Source: Christensenella sp. UBA7868 (lineage in GTDB: Bacteria; Bacillota; Clostridia; Christensenellales; UBA1242). Taken from it: a DNA stretch of 7,170 bases. Shown here piece after piece: positions 1 through 5,526 of this stretch (its first letter is position 1; every line of letters begins with the position of its first letter). The translations under genes were made by a program, and so were the position numbers. The notes under the pieces were generated by a model. It searched no databases and had not been told where the DNA came from. It saw only the letters and a program-made list of their open reading frames with translations. Where the stretch lies: the NCBI GenBank assembly GCA_002501285.1, contig DLSG01000076.1, positions 1 to 7,170 of the forward strand, given 5' to 3'.

Positions 1-231
1 AGAAAAGAACTTGTAAAACAAACAAAGAAAATTGCAGAAGAAGTTAAAGTTAGTGCTAGAAACGAAAGAAGAGAAGCACTTGATAATATAAAACTTCTTA
101 AAAAAGATAATTTAATTACAGAAGATGCTGAAAAAAACAGCGAAAAAGAAATTCAAAAAATTTTAGACGAATATGTTGCTAAAATTGATAAAATTAGTCA
201 AGATAAAGAAAAGGAAATTATGGAAATTTAA
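1..231 (+). CDS. frr: Ribosome recycling factor, C-terminal part (5' end outside window)
   Basis: The reading frame is open from base 1 to the TAA at 229-231 and gives the last 76 residues of a protein that is normally about 185 residues long. Together with EF-G, RRF splits the post-termination ribosome in the cytoplasm. The visible part is the end of the long three-helix bundle: KELVKQTKKIAEE near the start, an R/K-rich stretch (ARNERREA), the KKDNLITED turn, and the closing KEKEIMEI, all typical of RRF. Position supports it: in Firmicutes frr lies directly upstream of uppS and cdsA, as here. The start and the upstream neighbours (usually pyrH, tsf, rpsB) are outside the window. The stop codon overlaps the next start by one base (TAATG), which suggests coupled translation. 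Confidence 0.96.
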   Translation, partial: RKELVKQTKKIAEEVKVSARNERREALDNIKLLKKDNLITEDAEKNSEKEIQKILDEYVAKIDKISQDKEKEIMEI

Positions 232-419
232 TGGAATATGAAAATTTTATAGGTTTTCCTAAAAATGAAGTGCTTGAACTAATGAAAAAAAATAATGTTG
301 ATTTTGACATTGTTGATTTTAATGAAAACAACGATTTTGACACACAACTTTTGGTTAAAATTGAATATATAAACAATAGATTGACATTATATTTTGACAA
401 TTTCAAATTGTTAGTTTAG
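231..419 (+). CDS. Small conserved-position hypothetical protein between frr and uppS
   Basis: This is a 62-residue acidic soluble protein that I do not recognise with certainty. Its ATG shares the A of the frr TAA, and a weak GGAA lies five bases upstream, so translation is probably coupled to frr. Its stop codon (417-419) falls inside the uppS ribosome site. Such tight packing on both sides is good evidence for a real gene. The layout is an N-terminal GFPKNEVLELMKKNNVDFD segment (helix then strand), an acidic loop near residues 30-38, and two beta-like segments around residues 41-60 (LLVKIEYINN, LTLYFDNFKL). This recalls a single PASTA-like alpha/beta unit, and short proteins of that general look occur between frr and uppS in some clostridia; that is a resemblance only. 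No signal peptide, membrane helix or cysteine is seen. Function is unknown. Confidence 0.72.
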   Translation: MEYENFIGFPKNEVLELMKKNNVDFDIVDFNENNDFDTQLLVKIEYINNRLTLYFDNFKLLV

Positions 420-426
420 GAGAGTT

Positions 427-1116
427 ATGAAAATATTAAATATTCCAAATCATATTGGATTTATTATTGATGGAAATGGAAGATGGGCAAAACGTCGACT
501 TCTTCCACGAAAGATGGGACATAATGCTGGCGTAAAGGCGGTTAAAAAAACAATAAATGCGTGTTTAGATTTGGGGGTTAAATACCTTTCGTTTTTTGTA
601 TTTTCAACCGAAAATTTTAAACGCAGTCAAGAAGAAATAGATAATATTTTTGACCTTCTAAAAAAATATATAGAAACAGATTTGGCTGAATTTAACGAAA
701 AAAATATCAAACTTATAGTGTCGGGCGATTTATCAAAACTTCCGTTTGACCTTCAAAAAAGTTTGATAAACAGCATTGAAACAACCAAGAACAATACAAA
801 AATGGTTGTTAATATGTGCTTAAATTATGGCGGGCGTCAAGAAATTTTATACGCTTGCAACAAAGCTTTAAAAATGGGGCTTGACAATATTGACGAGCAG
901 ACTTTTAAAAGTTTGCTTTACACCAAAGATTTGCCTGAACTTGACTTTGTTATTAGAACAAGTGGGGAAGAAAGAATTTCAAATTTTATGCTTTTTGATT
1001 TGGCTTATGCTGAACTTTATTTTACCAAAACTTTATGGCCAGATTTTGGAAAAGGTGCTTTAATTAAGGCTTTAAAAGAATTTTGTAAAAGAGAAAGACG
1101 CTTTGGTAAGGCGTAG
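427..1116 (+). CDS. uppS: Isoprenyl transferase, undecaprenyl diphosphate synthase family
   Basis: This is a cis-prenyltransferase that extends farnesyl diphosphate with isopentenyl units to make the C55 undecaprenyl diphosphate carrier for peptidoglycan and other wall polymers. At 229 residues it is slightly shorter than the usual 240-255. Family motifs are intact: HIGFIIDGNGRWAK at 9-22 with catalytic Asp15, GHNAG at 31-35, FSTENFKR at 59-66, NYGGR at 133-137, and the diphosphate-binding block IRTSGEERISNF at 176-187 followed by AELYF and LWPDF with Glu196. The C-terminus ends in RERRFG, as in the family. AGGAG at 418-422 lies just four bases before the ATG; the start is supported because the catalytic motif begins only eight residues later and no earlier start fits. 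Eight bases separate it from cdsA, so the two are co-transcribed. Confidence 0.97.
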   Translation: MKILNIPNHIGFIIDGNGRWAKRRLLPRKMGHNAGVKAVKKTINACLDLGVKYLSFFVFSTENFKRSQEEIDNIFDLLKKYIETDLAEFNEKNIKLIVSGDLSKLPFDLQKSLINSIETTKNNTKMVVNMCLNYGGRQEILYACNKALKMGLDNIDEQTFKSLLYTKDLPELDFVIRTSGEERISNFMLFDLAYAELYFTKTLWPDFGKGALIKALKEFCKRERRFGKA

Positions 1117-1124
1117 GAGAAAAA

Positions 1125-2060
1125 ATGAAACAAAGAGTTATTACTGCAATATTTTTAAATATAATTGTTGCGTTAGCATTTGTTTTAAGACAATTTGTTA
1201 GCACATATATTTTTGATGCACTTTTGTGTTTAGTGATAATTGTTAGTGCGAACGAGGTTTCTCGTGTTTTTAACAGAAGTGGAAGATTGAATAACAGCAC
1301 TTTAATTACAATTTATCCAGTTTTGTCGTATGTGATATTCTTTTTTTGTATGACTTATCACACAAAAATATGGTTTATATTGGTGATGAATTTGCTTTTG
1401 ATTGTTTTTTTAACAATTATAGAAGCAATTATTGTTATGTTTACACAAAAAAGTTTGCTTGCTGAATATGAAAAAACAAAAGCGACAAAAACTTTTCAAA
1501 AATTTTGTGTAAATAAAGTTTTTCTTACTGGTTTTATCATGCTTTATCCTTCATTTTTGCTTTCAAGTATGTTTTTCTTAAACCACTTTGGAAGTTTTGG
1601 ATATTTGGGAGCTGGCAACTTTGGGTCTGTTGATTTTAGTTTGTTTGCTTTGTTGCTTGCTATTATGACAACTGTTGCCACAGATACTTTTGCGTATATT
1701 GTGGGCAGTATTATAAAAGGGCCAAAACTTTGTCCGTTAATTAGCCCAAACAAAACAATTAGTGGTGCTATTGGCGGAGTTTTTGGTGGTGTTATTTTTG
1801 CGTTTATTGTGTATGCTAGTTTTGTTGCCTGCGGAATGCTTGAAGCAAGCCTTCCAGCATGGATAATTGTAATTTACGCACTTTTAGGGTCGGTTTTAAG
1901 CGAACTTGGGGACATTTTTGCTTCTATTATTAAACGAAGAGCAAGGACAAAAGATTATTCGTCAATTTTTCCTGGTCATGGCGGGTTTATGGACAGGCTT
2001 GACGGGCTAAGTTTTAATGTTTTGTTCACTTTATTATTTTTTGTGTTATTTATTTTTTAA
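1125..2060 (+). CDS. cdsA: Phosphatidate cytidylyltransferase (CDP-diglyceride synthase)
   Basis: This integral membrane enzyme makes CDP-diacylglycerol from phosphatidate and CTP, the branch point for phosphatidylglycerol, cardiolipin and related lipids. The complete CDS-family signature is present at residues 267-293: SIIKRR, then K276-D277, then GHGGFMDRLD with H285, D290 and D293. Upstream are the family blocks ATDTFAYIVGS (about 185-195) and SPNKTISGAIGG (about 207-218). Many hydrophobic helices fill the rest (for example residues 5-20, 30-42, 61-76, 82-106, 171-185, 213-237, 243-257, 295-311). At 311 residues it is longer than the usual 260-280. The extra length seems to lie in a charged loop near 107-131 and a glycine-rich stretch near 155-168. 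AGGAGA overlaps the uppS stop at 1115-1120, giving a well-spaced ATG. Confidence 0.96.
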   Translation: MKQRVITAIFLNIIVALAFVLRQFVSTYIFDALLCLVIIVSANEVSRVFNRSGRLNNSTLITIYPVLSYVIFFFCMTYHTKIWFILVMNLLLIVFLTIIEAIIVMFTQKSLLAEYEKTKATKTFQKFCVNKVFLTGFIMLYPSFLLSSMFFLNHFGSFGYLGAGNFGSVDFSLFALLLAIMTTVATDTFAYIVGSIIKGPKLCPLISPNKTISGAIGGVFGGVIFAFIVYASFVACGMLEASLPAWIIVIYALLGSVLSELGDIFASIIKRRARTKDYSSIFPGHGGFMDRLDGLSFNVLFTLLFFVLFIF

Positions 2061-2109
2061 ATTAGAATATAATTAATATTGATAAATTTTAAGGAAATAA
2101 CTTAAAATT

Positions 2110-2116
2110 AAAGGAG
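2110..2116 (+). promoter_or_regulatory. Shine-Dalgarno site that fixes the TTG start of rseP
   Basis: AAAGGAG lies six bases before a TTG at 2123-2125. No ATG occurs at a useful distance: the next in-frame Met is residue 16, which would cut the first membrane helix and leave only three residues before the HEFGH zinc motif. The site therefore decides for the TTG start. Confidence 0.85.
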
Positions 2117-2122
2117 TTTTCT

Positions 2123-3139
2123 TTGATAGTTTTATATATAATTTTAGCGTTAGTTATTTTGCTTTGCATGGTAACTATTCACGAGTTTGGACATTACACT
2201 GCGGGCAAAATGCTAGGCTTTAAAATAAATGAATTTTCAATTGGTTTTGGCCCTGCACTTTTTTCTAAAACAAACAAAAAAAATGGGGAAAAATTTTCTA
2301 TTAGAGCAGTTCCTCTTGGGGGATATTGTGCTTTTGACGGGGAAGAAACTGAAAGCGAAAGTGAAACAAGTTTTATGAAACAAAAGCCTTGGAAGCGTTT
2401 GATTGTTTTGTTTTTTGGGGCGTTTTTTAACTTTTTAAGTGCAATTATATTTGCTTTTATTTTGCTTGTAAGCGTTGGTTATGATATTCCAAAAATAACA
2501 AATATTGTTGATGTTAATGGAATGCAACAAACTGAACTTCGAGTTAATGATATAATAACTCATGTTGAAGGGGTTAAAGTAAGTTATATTCACGGAAACG
2601 ACTTTACAAAATTAATTGCAAAATATAAAGAAGGTGATAGACCTGAAATTACTATTGTTAGAGATGGCGAAACTCAAACAATTAAACTTGACTTTTTAAA
2701 AGACACTGACGGAAGCATTAAACTTGGTATAAACATGACAAGTGTTCCATACAGTTTTGGTGACGCTCTGTTATACTGTGTTCCGTTTGTATTTGTAATG
2801 GGCTGGCAGATTTTAGTGCTTTTTGGGCAACTATTAATTGGAAAACTCGCACTTTCAAATTTGGGTGGACCAATAACGACAATTCGAACTATGGCAACGC
2901 TTTCTATGCAGGGGGCAAGCAATATTTTGGTGCTTTTGCCACTTCTTGCAACAAACCTTGCAATTTTTAACTGGCTTCCAATACCAGCACTAGACGGGTC
3001 TAAAATGGTGTTTACCACAATTGAATGGATTAGGGGTAAACCTATAAATCAAAAGGTGGAGAACACAATTCACACGGTGGGGCTGATTGTGTTGTTTGCA
3101 ATTGTTATTATTGCTGATTTATATCATTTATTTTTCTAG
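2123..3139 (+). CDS. rseP: RseP/RasP-type site-2 zinc metalloprotease
   Basis: This intramembrane protease cleaves membrane-bound anti-sigma factors and leftover signal peptides (RasP/YluC in Bacillus, RseP in E. coli). The protein has 338 residues. The first helix (3-19) carries the zinc-binding and catalytic motif HEFGH at 20-24. FSIGFGPALF (38-47) and PLGGY (64-68) follow, as in the family, then a second membrane segment (about 93-117). A single PDZ-like domain spans about 123-200, with VNDIITHVEGVKV as its core. The third metal ligand is in the NWLPIPALDG motif at 283-292 (Asp291), and a last helix lies at about 319-337. The start is TTG, backed by a strong ribosome site. In most Firmicutes dxr lies between cdsA and rseP; here only 62 noncoding bases separate them. 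No terminator follows the gene. Confidence 0.96.
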   Translation: MIVLYIILALVILLCMVTIHEFGHYTAGKMLGFKINEFSIGFGPALFSKTNKKNGEKFSIRAVPLGGYCAFDGEETESESETSFMKQKPWKRLIVLFFGAFFNFLSAIIFAFILLVSVGYDIPKITNIVDVNGMQQTELRVNDIITHVEGVKVSYIHGNDFTKLIAKYKEGDRPEITIVRDGETQTIKLDFLKDTDGSIKLGINMTSVPYSFGDALLYCVPFVFVMGWQILVLFGQLLIGKLALSNLGGPITTIRTMATLSMQGASNILVLLPLLATNLAIFNWLPIPALDGSKMVFTTIEWIRGKPINQKVENTIHTVGLIVLFAIVIIADLYHLFF

Positions 3140-3144
3140 TTTGT

Positions 3145-3173
3145 TTGACAAATTTAATTTTAGATATTATAAT
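3145..3173 (+). promoter_or_regulatory. Perfect consensus sigma-A promoter
   Basis: TTGACA at 3145-3150 is followed by exactly 17 bases and TATAAT at 3168-3173, a full match to the housekeeping consensus at optimal spacing. Transcription would start near 3180, about 33 bases before the ATG at 3213. It lies in the short gap after rseP and would drive the small membrane protein and the PolC-like gene separately from the upstream lipid genes. Confidence 0.88.
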
Positions 3174-3202
3174 TCTTTTAAATAAATTTCACTTAAAAGT
3201 TT

Positions 3203-3206
3203 GGAG
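3203..3206 (+). promoter_or_regulatory. Shine-Dalgarno site that sets the start at 3213, not 3201
   Basis: GGAG lies six bases before ATG 3213-3215. The longest open frame begins at a TTG (3201) that overlaps this ribosome site and has no ribosome site of its own, so the TTG is very unlikely to be the real start. Confidence 0.85.
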
Positions 3207-3212
3207 AAAATT

Positions 3213-3449
3213 ATGTATTATGTAGATTACACGATGGTAATTGAGTTTATTTCTTATATGATAGCTTTAATTGGGGCTATAATTGCTTTTTGCGGATTTC
3301 TTTTAGGTATAATGCTTTTTGTGAAAGAATTAGATGCAAAAGAGAAGAATAAAAAAGAATTTATTTACCAAAAATGTTTGGAAAACTTGGAAAAGAAAAA
3401 AGAACTTGTAAAGCAACAAAATGCAAATGAAGCTCAAAACGAACAATAA
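3213..3449 (+). CDS. Small single-pass membrane protein of unknown function
   Basis: This is a 78-residue protein that I do not recognise. After a short N-terminus (MYYVDYTMVIEFIS) comes one long hydrophobic segment at about residues 9-37 with small residues (ALIGAIIAFCGFLLGIMLF). A lysine- and glutamate-rich tail from 38 to the end follows (KELDAKEKNKKEF, LEKKKELVKQQ), probably helical and cytosolic by the positive-inside rule. There is no lipobox, cleavage site or known motif. It is the first gene after a perfect consensus promoter, so strong expression is likely, and it sits 14 bases upstream of the PolC-like gene. In many Firmicutes proS occupies this interval between rseP and polC. A role as a small membrane anchor or regulator is conceivable, but nothing in the sequence shows a function. 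Confidence 0.75.
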   Translation: MYYVDYTMVIEFISYMIALIGAIIAFCGFLLGIMLFVKELDAKEKNKKEFIYQKCLENLEKKKELVKQQNANEAQNEQ

Positions 3450-3463
3450 ATTTAATTTAAACT

Positions 3464-4969
3464 ATGGAAAAAATATTAGAGGTTTTAGAAGAAAATAAAA
3501 TAAATAATTTAAAGTTAGGCGAAGTCGTTTTTGAAAAAAGCAAAAATGAACTTTTTCTAACTTTTTTGTGTGCAGAAGATGATTATGAACAAATAAGCAA
3601 ATCAAAAAATGAAATTGAAAAAGTTGTTGAAAATTATGTTGGGCTAAAACTAATGTATAATGTTAAAATTATAAAAGCGTTTTTAGATGAGGAAAGATTT
3701 AAGAGTGTGGTTAAAAACTTTTTAAAATCCTATTATTGTGCGTGTTATTATAGTTTGAAAAATATTGAAGTTAGCCAACATGAAAATGCGTTTTTGGCAA
3801 AAATTGATTTTTCACTTTCGGATAGCGAAATAGAAACGATTAAACAAAAAATTTTAACTTATTTAAAAAGCAGATATTTTTATGCCTTTGAAATTGTTTG
3901 CAATAAAGTTGAAACAGATGAAGGAGCACTAGAAGAACATAAAAACCAAATTTTAGAAAATTTACTTGAACCAATTAGAATTAACAAAATGAAAGTTAAT
4001 AAGATTGAAAATGTAATAGGTGAGATTACTGACACAAGTTGTTATCCTTATGAATATTACAAAAACCCAGAAGAGAACATTATTTTATGCGGTCATTTAG
4101 AAAAAATTGAAGAAATTGAGTTTACAAAAAAAGATGGTGAAACAAAAAGTGTAAGATATGCTTTAACAGTTAAATGTTTAGACAAAACTTTCAATGCTAG
4201 TTTTTTTCCTAGTAAAAAAAATTTGGAGATTGCAAAAACAATTGAAAGTGGTGTTGATATTATTATGCAGGGCAGTTTAGACAATTTTAACAACAGTTTA
4301 AGTTTTAAAGTTAAAAGTTTGGCAAGATGTGTGATTTGCGATTATGAAAGACCAAAAAAAGAAATTAATCACGAATTTTCTAATTATCGCTATGTTACTC
4401 CGAAAGATTATGTTGAGATAAATCAGGCAAATTTGTTTGACACTTTTGTTGAAAAAGATTATTTAAAAAGTCATGAATTTGTTGTTTTTGACCTTGAAAC
4501 AACAGGGCTTGATTATAAAACAAATAAAGTTACAGAAATTGGTGCCGTTAAAATTAAAAATGGGCGAATTGTTGAAACATTTTCGACTTTTGTAAACCCA
4601 AAACAACCAATCAGCATGGAAATTACTAAACTAACAGGAATTACTAACGATATGGTTAAAGATGCTCCTCTTTTAGAAGACGTTATTCCTGATTTTTACA
4701 AATTTACTAAAAATGCCGTTTTGGTTGGACAAAATGTTCAATTCGACTTTGGATTTATTGATTATTATTCTCGTCAAATTGATTATTTGTTTACAAATGA
4801 AATGGAAGATACTATGAATATTGCTAAAAAACATATTTTTTTAAGAAACTATAAACTTAAAACAATAAGTGAAGCCTTGAATGTGCCTTTGATTAATGCT
4901 CATAGGGCAATAAATGACGCAATGGCAACGGCAAAAGTTTTTATAAAATTAATTGAAAAATTTTATTAA
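3464..4969 (+). CDS. PolC-like protein: N-terminal region, OB fold and DEDDh 3'-5' exonuclease, no PHP or polymerase
   Basis: This 501-residue protein resembles the first part of DNA polymerase III PolC. Residues 1-185 look like the divergent PolC N-terminal region. Residues about 204-290 look like the PolC OB fold (ILCGHLEKIEEIEF, YALTVKCLDKTFNASFF, GVDIIMQGSL). Residues 338-500 are a complete DEDDh exonuclease: Exo I FDLETTGL with D343 and E345, Exo II GQNVQFDFGFI with D428, and Exo III HRAINDA with H480 and D485, so it should be active. In PolC the exonuclease is inserted within a PHP domain and the polymerase follows. Here both PHP halves and the polymerase are missing, and the frame stops right after the exonuclease. 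The linker holds QANLF (321-325), resembling a sliding-clamp-binding pentapeptide. It occupies the polC position just before rimP. No clear ribosome site precedes the ATG, although a stop three bases upstream of it (3458-3460) excludes a longer frame. Confidence 0.85.
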   Translation: MEKILEVLEENKINNLKLGEVVFEKSKNELFLTFLCAEDDYEQISKSKNEIEKVVENYVGLKLMYNVKIIKAFLDEERFKSVVKNFLKSYYCACYYSLKNIEVSQHENAFLAKIDFSLSDSEIETIKQKILTYLKSRYFYAFEIVCNKVETDEGALEEHKNQILENLLEPIRINKMKVNKIENVIGEITDTSCYPYEYYKNPEENIILCGHLEKIEEIEFTKKDGETKSVRYALTVKCLDKTFNASFFPSKKNLEIAKTIESGVDIIMQGSLDNFNNSLSFKVKSLARCVICDYERPKKEINHEFSNYRYVTPKDYVEINQANLFDTFVEKDYLKSHEFVVFDLETTGLDYKTNKVTEIGAVKIKNGRIVETFSTFVNPKQPISMEITKLTGITNDMVKDAPLLEDVIPDFYKFTKNAVLVGQNVQFDFGFIDYYSRQIDYLFTNEMEDTMNIAKKHIFLRNYKLKTISEALNVPLINAHRAINDAMATAKVFIKLIEKFY

Positions 4970-4974
4970 AATTG

Positions 4975-5003
4975 TTGCAAAAATTATTTGTATATGTTAA
5001 AAT
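4975..5003 (+). promoter_or_regulatory. Promoter of the rimP-nusA operon (extended -10)
   Basis: TTGCAA at 4975-4980, a 17-base spacer and TAAAAT at 4998-5003 form a good sigma-A promoter. A TG at 4995-4996, one base before the -10, makes it an extended -10 type. Transcription should start near 5010, giving a leader of about 55 bases that contains the hairpin at 5016-5045. It begins a few bases after the stop of the PolC-like gene and so separates rimP-nusA-ylxR from the upstream genes. Confidence 0.78.
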
Positions 5004-5015
5004 GATATTACTAAG

Positions 5016-5045
5016 TTAGGAGTGGGCAAAAAGGTCCGCTCCTAA
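5016..5045 (+). promoter_or_regulatory. rimP leader hairpin (candidate cis-regulatory RNA)
   Basis: The bases TTAGGAGTGGGC (5016-5027) pair with GTCCGCTCCTAA (5034-5045) in a 12-pair stem with two G-U pairs and a six-base loop (AAAAAG). It is the most G+C-rich spot in an A+T-rich window, lies between the rimP promoter and the rimP start, and contains both an SD-like AGGAG and an anti-SD-like CTCCT. Conserved leader hairpins upstream of rimP have been reported in Firmicutes, and this one fits in place and shape. The stem is followed by AATTGTTAG rather than a run of T, so it is a poor intrinsic terminator. A role in stability, attenuation or control of rimP translation is inference. Confidence 0.75.
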
Positions 5046-5064
5046 TTGTTAGAAAAGGAAGGTT

Positions 5065-5514
5065 ATGGACAAAAAAAAGTTAATTAGTGATGTTACAGAA
5101 CTTTGCTTGCCAATTGTTGAAAATTTGGGCTACGAATTTGTTGAAGCAAAATATGATGAAGTTGAAGGCGAAAGATATATCACAATTGTGATTTATAAAG
5201 AAACTGGTATAACTTTTGATGATTGCAAACTTGTAAGCAAGGCGCTAGACGAGCCTCTTGACGACCTAGATCCAACAAAAGGCGAAAGTTATAGTTTGAA
5301 TGTTTCAAGCCTTGGTCTTGACAGACCTATCAAAACAAAGCGAGATTTTGAGCGTTATTTGAATAAAGAGGTTGAAGTTTATTTGGATAATGGGAAAATG
5401 GTTGGAATAGTTTTGGAAGTTAGTGATGACGAAATCAAACTTAAAGTAAAGAATGTAACAAAAACTATTAAACTATCTAATATTTTGAAGGCTATGCCTT
5501 ATATTAAATTTTAA
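5065..5514 (+). CDS. rimP: Ribosome maturation factor RimP
   Basis: RimP binds the 30S precursor and helps the late assembly of the small subunit. The protein is 149 residues, a normal length. The N-terminal alpha/beta domain (1-90) has the typical opening LCLPIVENLGYEFVEAKY (14-31), the YITIVIYKETGITFDDC segment and SKALDEPLDDLDP. The family signature follows as LNVSSLGLDRPIKTKRDFERY (78-98), then the Sm-like C-terminal domain (about 100-149) with VEVYLDNGK and IVLEVSDDEIKL. One oddity is Leu83, where the family usually has Pro (SSPGLDRP). AAGGAAGG at 5055-5062 lies close before the ATG. It is the first gene after its own promoter and leader hairpin and is 12 bases from nusA, the normal partner. 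Confidence 0.95.
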   Translation: MDKKKLISDVTELCLPIVENLGYEFVEAKYDEVEGERYITIVIYKETGITFDDCKLVSKALDEPLDDLDPTKGESYSLNVSSLGLDRPIKTKRDFERYLNKEVEVYLDNGKMVGIVLEVSDDEIKLKVKNVTKTIKLSNILKAMPYIKF

Positions 5515-5526
5515 AGGAGAATTAAA

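Noticed and set aside
218..406. Minus-strand frame opposite the small gene after frr
   Set aside because: It has no ribosome site or neighbours on its strand, while the + strand frame is tightly coupled to both flanking genes.
2041..2108. Promoter between cdsA and rseP (TATAAT at 2068-2073, or TTGATA 2079-2084 with TAAAAT 2103-2108)
   Set aside because: The first has no acceptable -35 at normal spacing. The second would start transcription inside the rseP ribosome site. Both can arise by chance in such A+T-rich DNA.
3201..3212. TTG at 3201 as start of the small membrane protein (82 residues)
   Set aside because: The TTG overlaps the GGAG ribosome site of the ATG at 3213 and has no ribosome site of its own, so the shorter 78-residue form is preferred.
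3..3413. Shared 15-base string AAAAGAACTTGTAAA in frr (3-17) and in the small membrane gene (3399-3413)
   Set aside because: It encodes the same Lys-Glu-Leu-Val-Lys run in A-rich helices in both genes and has no extended similarity around it, so chance is enough.
5016..5050. The rimP leader hairpin as an intrinsic terminator
   Set aside because: The stem is strong, but the bases after it (AATTGTTAG) lack a run of T. It also lies directly after a promoter and before the gene, so a leader role is more likely.
4967..5064. The PolC-like gene as a frameshifted or interrupted full polC
   Set aside because: Only 95 bases lie between its stop and rimP. They hold a promoter and hairpin and no polymerase or PHP coding remnant, and the protein ends cleanly at the exonuclease boundary.
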